Of a DNA stretch of 64,000 nucleotides, positions 1 through 12,539 are shown piece after piece (within the stretch, counting starts at the first letter, position 1; each line of letters opens with the position of its first letter). The notes under the pieces were generated by a model. That model made no database searches. It saw nothing but the letters and a program-made list of their open reading frames with translations, and was not told the origin of the DNA. The position numbers and the translations under genes are program-made. Source of the DNA: Calliopsis andreniformis (Eukaryota > Arthropoda > Insecta > Hymenoptera > Andrenidae). The stretch is taken from the NCBI RefSeq assembly GCF_051401765.1, contig NW_027480440.1, positions 6,262,001 to 6,326,000 of the forward strand. Direction: 5' to 3'.

Positions 1-9
1 GAGGGTTGA

Positions 10-22
10 CAACTGATTGTTG
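10..22. repeat. Short inverted repeat CAAC-N5-GTTG (first of many)
   Basis: CAAC at 10-13 and GTTG at 19-22 are exact reverse complements around TGATT. The sister form ACAATTGATTGT, seen at 1468-1479, has 5-bp arms around TG. One or other form recurs near 838, 1,466, 2,514, 3,024, 3,563, 4,438, 5,067, 6,419, 7,047, 7,897, 8,303, 9,562, 10,566, 10,972, 12,256, 13,140, 15,370, 16,567, 17,150 and 17,592, and on through the window. It follows either the GGATATTCTATT block or a GGATTTGGGACTGAGG phrase. Function is unknown. Confidence 0.7.
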
Positions 23-59
23 AGGGCTGAGGGCTGAAGATTGAGGATTCAGGATTGAT

Positions 60-70
60 AATTCAGAATT
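60..70. repeat. Short inverted repeat AATTCAGAATT
   Basis: This is a perfect 5-bp-arm dyad (AATTC / GAATT) around one A. It lies about 40 bases after the CAAC-N5-GTTG dyad, within the same module. It recurs with that module, for example near 892, 2,572, 4,492 and 6,472. In later copies it is GAGAATTCAGAATT, which creates an EcoRI site (near 24,114, 26,474, 51,949 and 53,607). It is one of very few dyads that this strand-asymmetric array can contain. Confidence 0.65.
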
Positions 71-549
71 GAGGTTTGAGGACTGAGGATTGAGGATTGA
101 AGGTTCAGTATTGAGGATTGAAGATTGAGGATTGAGGATTGAGGACTGAGGATTAAGGATGAGGGCTGAGGGTTGAGGATTGAGGTTTGAGGGCTGAGGA
201 CTGAGGATTGAGGATTGAGAAATGAGGATTGAGGATTGAGGACCGAGAATTGAGGATTGAGGATTGAGGATGAGGGCTGAGGATTGAGGATTGAGTATTG
301 AGGATTGAAGATTGAGGATTGAGGATTGAGGATTGAGGATTGAGGATGAGGACTGAGGGTTGAGGATTGAAGAATGAGGATTGATGATTGAGGATTGAGG
401 ATTGAAGATTGACGATTGAGGATTGAGGATTGAGGATTGAGGATTGAGGATTAGGGCTGAGGGTTGAGGATTGAGGTGTGAGGACTGAGGACTGAGGATT
501 GAGGATTGAGAATTGAGGATTGAGGATTGAGGACTGAGAATTGAGGATT

Positions 550-1566
550 GAGGATTGAGGATTAGGGCTGATGGTTGAGGATTGAGGATTGTGGATTGAG
601 GATTGAGAATTGAGAATTTAGGATGAGGACTGAGGGTTGAGGATTGAGGTTTGAGGACTGAGGACTGAGGATTGAGGATTGAGAATTGAGGATTGTGGAT
701 TGAGGACTGAGAATTGAGGATTGAGGATTGAGGATGAGGGCTGAGGGTTGAGGATTAAGGATTGAGGATTGAGGATTGAGAATTGAGAATTTAGGATGAG
801 GACTGAGGGTTGAGGATTGAGGATTTGGGACTGAGGATTGACAACTGACTGTTGAGGGCTGAGGGCTGAAGATTGAGGATTCAGGATTGATAATTCAGAA
901 TTGAGGTTTGAGGACTGAGGATTGAGGATTGAAGGTTCAGTATTGAGGATTGAAGATTGAGGATTGAGGATTGAGGACTGAGGATTAAGGATGAGGGCTG
1001 AGGGTTGAGGATTGAGGTTTGAGGGCTGAGGACTGAGGATTGATGATTGAGAATTGAGGATTGAGGATTGAGGACCGAGAATTGAGGATTGAGGATTGAG
1101 GATGAGGGCTGAGGATTGAGGATTGAGTATTGAGGATTGAAGATTGAGGATTGAGGATTGAGGATTGAGGATTGAGGATGAGGACTGAGGGTTGAGGATT
1201 GAGGTTTGAGGAAAGAGAATTGAGGGTTGAAGATTGAGGACTGAGGATTGACGATTCAGTATTGAAGATTGAGGATTGATTACTGAGGATTGAGGATTGA
1301 GGACTGAGGATTGAGGATTGAGGATTGAGGATTGAAGATTGAGGACGGAGTGTTGAGGGTTGAGTGATGAGAATTGGTGTTTGTGGATTGATATATGAAG
1401 ATTGAAGAATGGGGATTGAGTATTGAAAACTGTGAATTGAGGATATTCTATTGAGGATTGAGGATTGACAATTGATTGTTGAGGGCTGACGGCTGAAGAT
1501 TGAGGATTCAGAATTGAGGATTTAGGATTGAGGTTTGAGGACTGAGGATTGAGGGTTGAGGATTGA
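550..1566 (+). repeat. Duplicated segment, copy 1 (offset about 3,600 bp)
   Basis: This segment matches about 4,143-5,166 at an offset of 3,593 to 3,600. From about 600 to 1,566 the two are almost identical at exactly 3,600. The shared part covers the CAAC dyad, the GATATAT-GGATATTCTATT block and the ACAATTGATTGT dyad. The copies part after the GAGGGTT words near 1,560. One difference is GAGGATT-TAGGATT here against GAGGATT-CCGGATT in copy 2. Confidence 0.7.
1371..1483 (+). repeat. Composite conserved block (GATATAT ... GGATATTCTATT ... ACAATTGATTGT)
   Basis: This is the least GAGGATT-like stretch of the higher-order unit, yet it keeps 7-base register. In order it holds GTGTTTGTGGATT, GATATAT (1390-1396), GAAGAATGGGG, GAGTATT, GAAAACT, GTGAATT, GGATATTCTATT (from 1441) and the ACAATTGATTGT dyad. 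GAAT at 1434-1437 and ATTC at 1445-1448 form a further small dyad. Near-identical blocks lie at about 4,971-5,083, 6,951-7,065, 9,466-9,580, 13,046-13,160, 17,498-17,611, 20,166-20,280, 21,011-21,124, 22,636-22,749, 23,512-23,615, 30,660, 32,260, 37,735, 38,474, 41,000, 41,800, 44,500, 47,568, 52,985 and 62,717. I see no evidence that it is a promoter. Confidence 0.7.
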
Positions 1567-1578
1567 GGGTTGAGGATT

Positions 1579-2080
1579 GACGCTTGAGGATTGAGGATTG
1601 AGGATGGAGGATTGAAGAGAGAGGACTGAGTATTGAGGATTGAGTGCTGAGAATTGATGTTTGAGGATTTAGATTTGATTATTGAATTTTGTGGATTGAG
1701 TATTGAACCATGAGAATTCAGGATATTCTATTGGGTATTGAGAATTGAGGATTGATGGTTGAGTATTGAGGATTCATGGCTGAGGATTGTGTGTTGAATA
1801 TTGAGGATTGAGGATTGAGGATTTAGGATTGAGGATTGAGGATTCAAGATTGAGTATTGATGATTGTAGATTGAGGATTGAGGATTGAGGTTTGAGGATT
1901 GAGGACGAGGACTCACGGTCGAGGATTGAGGTTGGAGGATTGAGGATTGTGGATTGAGGACTGAGGATTGAGGATTGAGGATTGAGGATTGAGCATTGAG
2001 GATTGAAGATTGAGGACTGGGGAATGAGGACTGAAGATTGAGGATTAAGGACTGAAGATTGGGAGTGAGGATCTAGGATT
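1579..2080 (+). repeat. GACGCTT cassette
   Basis: The cassette starts with GACGCTT, then GAGGATG-GAGG and GAAGAGAGAGGACTGAG. A GAATTTTGTGGATTGAG phrase, GAACCATGAGAATTCAGG, a second GGATATTCTATTGGG block, TCATGGCTGAGG and GGACTCACGGTCGAGG follow. Other copies begin at 9,675, 13,256, 17,707, 20,374, 22,843, 29,491, 37,063, 38,692, 47,772 and 51,389. A shortened one begins at 7,160 and lacks the middle. In the 20,374 and 29,491 copies CACGGTC is replaced by GACGGTT words, so at least two subtypes exist. It is a useful marker for mapping the higher-order structure. Confidence 0.7.
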
Positions 2081-4142
2081 GTAGATTGATTATTGAGGAT
2101 TGAGGATTGAGGATTGAGGATTGAGGATTGAGAATTGAGAATTGATAATGAGGACTGAGGGTTGAGGATTGAGGTTTGAGGAATGAGGATTGAGGGTTGA
2201 GGATAGAGGACTGAGGATTGAGGATTGAGGATTGAGGATTGAGAATTGAGAATTGAGGATGAGGACTGAGGGTTGAGGATTGAGGTCTGAGGAATGAGGA
2301 TTGAGAGTTGAGGATTGAGGATTGAGGACTGAGGATTGAGGATTGAGGATGAGGGCTGAGGGTTGAGGATTGAGGTTTGAGGAGTGAGGACTGAGGATTG
2401 AGGATTGAGGATTGAGGATGAGGGCTGAGGGTTGAGGATTGAGGATTGAGGATTGAGGATTGAGAATTGAGAATTTAGGATGAGGACTGAGGGTTGAGGA
2501 TTTGGAACTGCGGATTGACAACTGATTGTTGAGGGCTGAGGGCTGAAGACTGAGGATTCAGGATTGATAATTCAGAATTGAGGTTTGAGGACTGAGGACT
2601 GAGGATTGAAGGTTCAGTATTGAGGATTGAAGATTGGGTATTGAGGATTGAGTACTGAGGATTAAGGATGAGGGCTGAGGGTTGAGGATTGAGGTTTGAG
2701 GGATGAGGACTGAGGATTGAAGGTTGAGTATTGAGGATTGAAGATTGAGGATTGAAGATTGAGGATTGAGGATTGAGGATTGAGGATTGAAGATGAGGGC
2801 TGAGGGTTGAGGGTTGAGGTTTGAGGGCTGAGGAGTGAGGATTGAAGTTTGAGGATTGTGGATTGAGGATTGAGGATTGAGGATTGAATATTGAGGATTG
2901 GGGACTGAGTGTTGATGGTTGAGTGATGAGAATTGATGTTTGTGGATAGAGATTTCAAGATTGCAGATTGAGTATTGAGTAACGAAAACTGTGAATTGAT
3001 GATACTCTATTGAGGATTGAGGATTGACAACTGATTGTTGAGGAGTGGTGGCTGATGGTTGAGTATTCAGGATTGAGGATTCAGGATTGAGGTTTGAGGA
3101 CTGAGGTTTGAGGATTGAGTATTGAGGATTGAGGATTGAGGATTGAAGATTGAGGATTGAGGATTGAAGAATGAGGATTGATGATTGAGGATTGAGGATT
3201 GAGGATTGAGGATTGAGGATTGAGGATTGAAGATTCAGGATTGGGTATTGAGGATTGCAGAATGAGGATTGATGATTGAAGATTGAGGATTGAGGATTGA
3301 GGACTGAGGATTAAGGATTGAGGATTGAAGATGAGGGCTGAGGGTTGAGGGTTGAGGTTTGAGGGCTGAGGAGTGAGGATTGAAGTTTGAGGATTGTGGA
3401 TTGAGGATTGAGGATTGAGGATTGAATATTGAGGATTGGGGACTGAGTGTTGATGGTTGAGTGATGAGAATTGATGTTTGTGGATAGAGATTTCAAGATT
3501 TCAGATTGAGTATTGAGTAATGAAAACTGTGAATTGATGATACTCTATTGAGGATTGAGGATTGACAACTGATTGTTGAGGAGTGGTGGCTGAAGGTTGA
3601 GGATTCAGGATTGAGGATTCAGGATTGAGGTTTGAGGACTGAGGATTGAGGATTGAGTATTGAGGATTGAGGATTGAGGATTGAATATTGAGGATTGAGG
3701 ATTGAGGATTGAAGAATGAGGATTGATGATTGAGGATTGAGGATTGAGGATTGAGGATTGAGGATTGAGGATCGAAGATTCAGGATTGGGTATTGAGGAT
3801 TGAAGAATGAGTATTGATGATTGAGGATTGAGGATTGAGGATTGAGGATTGACGATTGAGGATTGAAGATTGAGTATTGAGGATTGAAGATTGACGATTG
3901 AGGATTGAGGATTGAGGATTGAGGATTGAGGATGAGGGCTGAGGGTTGAGGATTGAGGTTTGAGGACTGAGGACTGAGGATTGAGGATTGAGAATTGAGG
4001 ATTGAGGATTGAGGATTGAGGATTGAGGATTGAGGATTGAGGATGAGGGCTGAGGGTTGAGGATTGAGGTTTGAGGACTGAGGACTGAGGATTGAGGATT
4101 GAGAATTGAGGGTTGAGGATTGAGGACTGAGAATTGAGGATA

Positions 4143-5166
4143 GAGGATTGAGGATTAGGGCTGAGGGTTGAGGATTGAGGATTGAGGATTGAGGATTGAG
4201 GATTGAGAATTGAGAACTTAGGATGAGGACTGAGGGTTGAGGATTGAGGTTTGAGGACTGAGGACTGAGGATTGAGGATTGAGAATTGAGGATTGTGGAT
4301 TGAGGACTGAGAATTGAGGATTGAGGATTGAGGATGAGGGCTGAGGGTTGAGGATTAAGGATTGAGGATTGAGGATTGAGAATTGAGAATTTAGGATGAG
4401 TACTGAGGGTTGAGGATTGAGGATTTGGGACTGAGGATTGACAACTGATTGTTGAGGGCTGAGGGCTGAAGATTGAGGATTCAGGATTGATAATTCAGAA
4501 TTGAGGTTTGAGGACTGAGGATTGAGGATTGAAGGTTCAGTATTGAGGATTGAAGATTGAGGATTGAGGATTGAGGACTGAGGATTAAGGATGAGGGCTG
4601 AGGGTTGAGGATTGAGGTTTGAGGGCTGAGGACTGAGGATTGAGGATTGAGAATTGAGGATTGAGGATTGAGGACCGAGAATTGAGGATTGAGGATTGAG
4701 GATGAGGGCTGAGGATTGAGGATTGAGTATTGAGGATTGAAGATTGAGGATTGAGGATTGAGGATTGAGGATTGAGGATGAGGACTGAGGGTTGAGGATT
4801 GAGGTTTGAGGAAAGAGAATTGAGGATTGAAGATTGAGGACTGAGGATTGACGATTCAGTATTGAAGATTGAGGATTGATTACTGAGGATTGAGGATTGA
4901 GGACTGAGGATTGAGGATTGAGGATTGAGGATTGAAGATTGAGGACGGAGTGTTGAGGGTTGAGTGATGAGAATTGGTGTTTGTGGATTGATATATGAAG
5001 ATTGAAGAATGGGGATTGAGTATTGAAAACTGTGAATTGAGGATATTCTATTGAGGATTGAGGATTGACAATTGATTGTTGAGGGCTGACGGCTGAAGAT
5101 TGAGGATTCAGAATTGAGGATTCCGGATTGAGGTTTGAGGACTGAGGATTGAGGGTTGAGGATTGA
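4143..5166 (+). repeat. Duplicated segment, copy 2 (partner of 550-1566)
   Basis: This is the second copy of the segment at 550-1566. It runs line for line at offset 3,600 over the composite conserved block. To its right it continues into plain GAGGATT units, whereas copy 1 continues into the GACGCTT cassette, so the exchange ended near 5,166. Confidence 0.7.
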
Positions 5167-6433
5167 GGATTGAGGATTGAGGATTGAGGATTGAGAATTG
5201 AGAATTGAGGATGAGGACTGAGGGTTGAGAATTGAGGATTGAGGATTGAAGATTGAGGATTGAGGATTGAAGAATGAGGATTGATGATTGAGGATTGAGG
5301 ATTGAGGATTGAGGATTGAGGATTGAGGATTGAAGATTCAGGATTGGGTATTGAGGATTGCAGAATGAGGATTGATGATTGAGGATTGAGGATTGAGGAT
5401 TGAGGATTGACGGTTGAGGATTGAAGATTGAGTATTGAGGATTGAAGATTGACGATTGAGGATTGAGGATTGAGGATTGAGGATTGAGGATGAGGGCTGA
5501 GGGTTGAGGATTGAGGTTTGAGGACTGAGGACTGAGGATTGAGGATTGAGAATTGAGGATTGAGGATTGAGGACTGAGAATTGAGGATTGAGGATTGAGG
5601 ATTAGGGCTGAGGGTTGAGGATTGAGGATTGAGGATTGAGGATTGAGAATTGAGAATTTAGGATGAGGACTGAGGGTTGAGGATTGAGGTTTGAGGACTG
5701 AGGACTGAGGATTGAGGATTGAGAATTGAGGATTGTGGATTGAGGACTGAGAATTGAGGATTGAGGATTGAGGATGGGGGCTGAGGGTTGAGGATTGAGT
5801 ATTGAGGATTGAAGATTGAGGATTGAGGATTGAGGATTGAGGATTGAGGATTGATGATGAGGACTGAGGGTTGAGGATTGAGGTTTGAGGAAAGAGAATT
5901 GAGGATTGAAGATTGAGGACTGAGGATTGACGATTCAGTATTGAAGATTGAGGATTGATTACTGAGGATTGAGGATTGAGGATTGAGGATTGAGGATTGA
6001 GGATTGAGGATTGAGGATTGAGGATTGAGGATGAGGGCTGAGGGCTGAGGATTGAGGTTTGAGGACTGAGGACTGAGGATTGAGGATTGAGAATTGAGGG
6101 TTGAGGATTGAGGACTGAGAATTGAGGATTGAGGATTGAGGATTAGGGCTGAGGGTTGAGGATTGAGGATTGAGGATTGAGGATTGAGAATTGAGAACTT
6201 AGGATGAGGACTGAGGGTTGAGGATTGAGGTTTGCGGACTGAGGACTGAGGATTGAGGATTGAGAATTGAGGATTGTGGATTGAGGACTGAGAATTGAGG
6301 ATTGAGGATTGAGGATGAGGGCTGAGGGTTGAGGATCAAGGATTGAGGATTGAGGATTGAGAATTGAGAATTTAGGATGAGGACTGAGGGTTGAGGATTG
6401 AGGATTTGGGACTGAGGATTGACAACTGATTGT

Positions 6434-8949
6434 TGAGGGCTGAGGGCTGAAGATTGAGGATTCAGGATTGATAATTCAGAATTGAGGTTTGAGGACTGAG
6501 GATTGAGGATTGAAGGTTCAGTATTGAGGATTGAAGATTGAGGATAGAGGATTGAGGACTGTGGATTAAGGATGAGGGCTGAGGGTTGAGGATTGAGGTT
6601 TGAGGGCTGAGGACTGAGGATTGAGGATTGAGAATTGAGGATTGAGGATTGAGGACCGAGAATTGAGGATTGAGGATTGAGGATGAGGGCTGAGGATTGA
6701 GGATTGAGTATTGAGGATTGAAGATTGAGGATTGAGGATTGAGGGTTGAGGATTGAGGATGAGGACTGAGGGTTGAGGATTGAGGTTTGAGGAAAGAGAA
6801 TTGAGGATTGAAGATTGAGGACTGAGGATTGACGATTCAGTATTGAAGATTGAGGATTGATTACTGAGGATTGAGGATTGAGGACTGAGGATTGAGGATT
6901 GAGGATTGAGGATTGAAGATTGAGGACGGAGTGTTGAGGGTTGAGTGATGAGAATTGGTGTTTGTGGATTGATATATGAAGATTGAAGAATGGGGATTGA
7001 GTATTGAAAACTGTGAATTGAGGATATTCTATTGAGGATTGAGGATTGACAATTGATTGTTGAGGGCTGACGGCTGAAGATTGAGGATTCAGAATTGAGG
7101 ATTCCGGATTGAGGTTTGAGGAGTGAGGATTGAGGGTTGAGGATTGAGGGTTGAGGATTGACGCTTGAGAATTGAGGATTGATGGTTGAGTATTGAGGAT
7201 TCATGGCTGAGGATTGTGTGCTGAATATTGAGGATTGAGGATTGAGGATTTAGGATTGAGGATTGAGGATTGAAGATTGAGTATTGATGATTGTAGATTG
7301 AGGATTGAGGATTGAGGTTTGAGGATTGAGGACGAGGACTCACGGTCGAGGATTGAGGTTGGAGGATTGAGGATTGTGGATTGAGGACTGAGGATTGAGG
7401 ATTGAGGATTGAGGATTGAGCATTGAGGATTGAAGATTGAGGACTGGGGAATGAGGATTGAAGATTGAGGATTAAGGATTGAAGATTGGGGATTGAGGAT
7501 CTAGGATTGGAGATTGACTATTGAGGATTGAGGATTGAGGATTGAGGTTTGAGGAATGAAGATTGAGGGTTGAGGATTGAGGATTGAGGATTGAGGATTG
7601 AGGATTGAGGATTGAGAATTGAGAATTGAGGATGAGGGCTGAGGGTTGAGGATTGAGGTTTGAGGAATGAGGATTGAGAGTTGAGGATTGAGGATTGAGG
7701 ACTGAGGATTTAGGATTGAGGATGAGGGCTGAGGGTTGAGGATTGAGGTTTGAGGACTGAGGACTGCGGATTGAGGTTTGAGGACTGAGGATTGAGGGTT
7801 GAGGATTGAGGATTGAGGGTTGAGGATTGAGGATTGAGAATTGAGAATTGAGGATGAGGACTGAGGGTTGAGAATTGAGGATTTGGGACTGAGGATTGAC
7901 AACTGATTGTTGAGGACTGAGGGCTGAAGATTGAGGATTCAGGTTTGAGAATTCAGAATTGAGGTTTGAGAACTGAGGATTGAGGATTGAAGGTTGAGTA
8001 TTGAGGATTGAAGATTGAGGATTGAAGATTGAGGATTGAGGATTGAGGATTGAGCATTGAGGATTGAAGATGAGGGCTGAGGGTTGAGGGTTGAGGTTTG
8101 AGGGCTGAGGAGTGAGGATTGAAGTTTGAGGATTGTGGATTGAGGATTGAGGATTGAGGATTGAATATTGAGGATTGGGGACTGAGTGTTGATGGTTGAG
8201 TGATGAGAATTGATGTTTGTGGATAGAGATTTCAAGATTGCAGATTGAGTATTGAGTAATGAAAACTGTGAATTGATGATACTCTATTGAGGATTGAGGA
8301 TTGACAACTGATTGTTGAGGAGTGGTGGCTGAAGATTGAGGATTCAGGATTGAGGATTCAGGGTTGAGGTTTGAGGACTGAGGTTTGAGGATTGAGTATT
8401 GAGGATTGAGGATTGAGGATTGAAGATTGAGGATTGAGGATTGAAGAATGAGGATTGATGATTGAGGATTGAGGATTGAGGATTGAGGATTGAGGATTGA
8501 GGATTGAAGATTCAGGATTGTGTATTGAGGATTGCAGAATGAGGATTGATGATTGAGGATTGAGGATTGAGGATTGAGGATTGACGGTTGAGGATTGAAG
8601 ATTGAGTATTGAGGATTGAAGATTGACGATTGAGGATTGAGGATTGAGGATTGAGGATTGAGGATGAGGGCTGAGGGTTGAGGATTGAGGTTTGAGGACT
8701 GAGGACTGAGGATTGAGGATTGAGAATTGAGGATTGAGGATTGAGGACTGAGAATTGAGGATTGAGGATTGAGGATTAGGGCTGAGGGTTGAGGATTGAG
8801 GATTGAGGATTGAGGATTGAGAATTGAGAATTTAGGATGAGGACTGAGGGTTGAGGATTGAGGTTTGAGGACTGAGGACTGAGGATTGAGGATTGAGAAT
8901 TGAGGATTGTGGATTGAGGACTGAGAATTGAGGATTGAGGATTGAGGAT
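6434..8949 (+). repeat. 2.5-kb abutting tandem duplication, copy A
   Basis: Copy A starts near the GAGGGCT-GAGGGCT-GAAGATT phrase at 6,434 and ends where the same phrase opens copy B near 8,950. The offset is about 2,516 at the left and 2,669 at the right. The step of about 153-154 bp (22 heptamers) is a segment of the GACGCTT cassette that is absent here, just after 7,160. The - strand open frames at 7,501-7,902 and 10,170-10,571 translate identically, showing how recent the copy is. Confidence 0.75.
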
Positions 8950-11618
8950 GGGGGCTGAGGGCTGAAGATTGAGGATTCAGGATTGATAATTCAGAATTGA
9001 GGTTTGAGGACTGAGGATTCAGGATTGAAGGTTCAGTATTGAGGATTGAAGATTGAGGATAGAGGATTGAGGACTGAGGATTAAGGATGAGGGCTGAGGG
9101 TTGAGGATTGAGGTTTGAGGGCTGAGGACTGAGGATTGAGGATTGAGAATTGAGGATTGAGGATTGAGGACCGAGAATTGAGGATTGAGGATTGAGGATG
9201 AGGGCTGAGGATTGAGGATTGAGTATTGAGGATTGAAGATTGAGGATTGAGGATTGAGGGTTGAGGATTGAGGATGAGGACTGAGGGTTGAGGATTGAGG
9301 TTTGAGGAAAGAGAATTGAGGATTGAAGATTGAGGACTGAGGATTGACGATTCAGTATTGAAGATTGAGGATTGATTACTGAGGATTGAGGATTGAGGAC
9401 TGAGGATTGAGGATTGAGGATTGAGGATTGAAGATTGAGGACGGAGTGTTGAGGGTTGAGTGATGAGAATTGGTGTTTGTGGATTGATATATGAAGATTG
9501 AAGAATGGGGATTGAGTATTGAAAACTGTGAATTGAGGATATTCTATTGAGGATTGAGGATTGACAATTGATTGTTGAGGGCTGACGGCTGAAGATTGAG
9601 GATTCAGAATTGAGGATTCCGGATTGAGGTTTGAGGACTGAGGATTGAGGGTTGAGGATTGAGGGTTGAGGATTGACGCTTGAGGATTGAGGATTGAGGA
9701 TGGAGGATTGAAGAGAGAGGACTGAGTATTGAGGATTGAGTGCTGAGAATTGATGTTTGAGGATTGAGATTTGATTATTGAATTTTGTGGATTGAGTATT
9801 GAACCATGAGAATTCAGGATATTCTATTGGGTATTGAGAATTGAGGATTGATGGTTGAGTATTGAGGATTCATGGCTGAGGATTGTGTGTTGAATATTGA
9901 GGATTGAGGATTGAGGATTTAGGATTGAGGATTGAGGATTGAAGATTGAGTATTGATGATTGTAGATTGAGGATTGAGGATTGAGGTTTGAGGATTGAGG
10001 ACGAGGACTCACGGTCGAGGATTGAGGTTGGAGGATTGAGGATTGTGGATTGAGGACTGAGGATTGAGGATTGAGGATTGAGGATTGAGCATTGAGGATT
10101 GAAGATTGAGGACTGGGGAATGAGGATTGAAGATTGAGGATTAAGGATTGAAGATTGGGGATTGAGGATCTAGGATTGGAGATTGACTATTGAGGATTGA
10201 GGATTGAGGATTGAGGTTTGAGGAATGAAGATTGAGGGTTGAGGATTGAGGATTGAGGATTGAGGATTGAGGATTGAGGATTGAGAATTGAGAATTGAGG
10301 ATGAGGGCTGAGGGTTGAGGATTGAGGTTTGAGGAATGAGGATTGAGAGTTGAGGATTGAGGATTGAGGACTGAGGATTTAGGATTGAGGATGAGGGCTG
10401 AGGGTTGAGGATTGAGGTTTGAGGACTGAGGACTGCGGATTGAGGTTTGAGGACTGAGGATTGAGGGTTGAGGATTGAGGATTGAGGGTTGAGGATTGAG
10501 GATTGAGAATTGAGAATTGAGGATGAGGACTGAGGGTTGAGAATTGAGGATTTGGGACTGAGGATTGACAACTGATTGTTGAGGACTGAGGGCTGAAGAT
10601 TGAGGATTCAGGTTTGAGAATTCAGAATTGAGGTTTGAGAACTGAGGATTGAGGATTGAAGGTTGAGTATTGAGGATTGAAGATTGAGGATTGAAGATTG
10701 AGGATTGAGGATTGAGGATTGAGCATTGAGGATTGAAGATGAGGGCTGAGTGTTGAGGGTTGAGGTTTGAGGGCTGAGGAGTGAGGATTGAAGTTTGAGG
10801 ATTGTGGATTGAGGATTGAGGATTGAGGATTGAATATTGAGGATTGGGGACTGAGTGTTGATGGTTGAGTGATGAGAATTGATGTTTGTGGATAGAGATT
10901 TCAAGATTGCAGATTGAGTATTGAGTAATGAAAACTGTGAATTGATGATACTCTATTGAGGATTGAGGATTGACAACTGATTGTTGAGGAGTGGTGGCTG
11001 AAGATTGAGGATTCAGGATTGAGGATTCAGGGTTGAGGTTTGAGGACTGAGGTTTGAGGATTGAGTATTGAGGATTGAGGATTGAGGATTGAAGATTGAG
11101 GATTGAGGATTGAAGAATGAGGATTGATGATTGAGGATTGAGGATTGAGGATTGAGGATTGAGGATTGAGGATTGAAGATTCAGGATTGTGTATTGAGGA
11201 TTGCAGAATGAGGATTGATGATTGAGGATTGAGGATTGAGGATTGAGGATTGACGGTTGAGGATTGAAGATTGAGTATTGAGGATTGAAGATTGACGATT
11301 GAGGATTGAGGATTGAGGATTGAGGATTGAGGATGAGGGCTGAGGGTTGAGGATTGAGGTTTGAGGACTGAGGACTGAGGATTGAGGATTGAGAATTGAG
11401 GATTGAGGATTGAGGACTGAGAATTGAGGATTGAGGATTGAGGATTAGGGCTGAGGGTTGAGGATTGAGGATTGAGGATTGAGGATTGAGAATTGAGAAT
11501 TTAGGATGAGGACTGAGGGTTGAGGATTGAGGTTTGAGGACTGAGGACTGAGGATTGAGGATTGAGAATTGAGGATTGTGGATTGAGGACTGAGAATTGA
11601 GGATTGAGGATTGAGGAT
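8950..11618 (+). repeat. 2.5-kb abutting tandem duplication, copy B
   Basis: This copy is the head-to-tail partner of 6,434-8,949. It keeps the full GACGCTT cassette (9,675 to about 10,170) and is therefore about 153 bp longer. The match ends at the GAGGATGGGGGCTGAGGG word near 11,618, where copy A turns into copy B. The simplest history is one tandem duplication and then a 22-heptamer loss from copy A. Confidence 0.75.
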
Positions 11619-12539
11619 GGGGGCTGAGGGTTGAGGATTGAGTATTGAGGATTGAAGATTGAGGATTGAGGATTGAGGATTGAGGATTGAGGATTGATGA
11701 TGAGGACTGAGGGTTGAGGATTGAGGTTTGAGGAAAGAGAATTGAGGATTGAAGATTGAGGACTGAGGATTGACGATTCAGTATTGAAGATTGAGGATTG
11801 ATTACTGAGGATTGAGGATTGAGGATTGAGGTTTGAGGATTGAGGATTGAGGATTGAGGATTGAGGATGAGGGCTGAGGGTTGAGGATTGAGGTTTGAGG
11901 ACTGAGGACTGAGGATTGAGGATTGAGAATTGAGGGTTGAGGATTGAGGACTGAGAATTGAGGATTGAGGATTGAGGATTAGGGCTGAGGGTTGAGGATT
12001 GAGGATTGAGGATTGAGGATTGAGAATTGAGAACTTAGGATGAGGACTGAGGGTTGAGGATTGAGGTTTGAGGACTGAGGACTGAGGATTGAGGATTGAG
12101 AATTGAGGATTGTGGATTGAGGACTGAGAATTGAGGATTGAGGATTGAGGATGAGGGCTGAGGGTTGAGGATTAAGGATTGAGGATTGAGGATTGAGAAT
12201 TGAGAATTTAGGATGAGGACTGAGGGTTGAGGATTGAGGATTTGGGACTGAGGATTGACAACTGATTGTTGAGGGCTGAGGGCTGAAGATTGAGGATTCA
12301 GGATTGATAATTCAGAATTGAGGTTTGAGGACTCAGGATTGAGGATTGAAGGTTCAGTATTGAGGATTGAAGATTGAGGATTGAGGATTGAGGACTGAGG
12401 ATTAAGGATGAGGGCTGAGGGTTGAGGATTGAGGTTTGAGGGCTGAGGACTGAGGATTGAGGATTGAGAATTGAGGATTGAGGATTGAGGACCGAGAATT
12501 GAGGATTGAGGATTGAGGACTGAGGACTGAGGATTGAGG

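Larger units (their letters stand above)
1..1190 (+). repeat. Tandem pair of a higher-order module, offset about 832 bp
   Basis: Positions 1 to about 355 are repeated nearly word for word from 833 to about 1,190, including the dyad, the AATTCAGAATT motif, the GAAGGTT-CAGTATT pair and the GAGGGCT phrase. The two copies differ by few substitutions (for example GATTGTT against GACTGTT in the dyad). After about 355 and 1,190 they diverge. The offset of 832 is one base short of 119 heptamers, because the stretch between the copies holds some 6-base units. Confidence 0.7.

Noticed and set aside
10..22. CAAC-N5-GTTG as a terminator hairpin
   Set aside because: The stem is only 4-5 bp, has no T-run after it and no gene before it.
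1390..1396. GATATAT as a TATA box, with the conserved block as a promoter
   Set aside because: It is one AT-rich variant heptamer inside a repeat module. No coding or RNA gene follows, and copies with GAGATAT are equally common.
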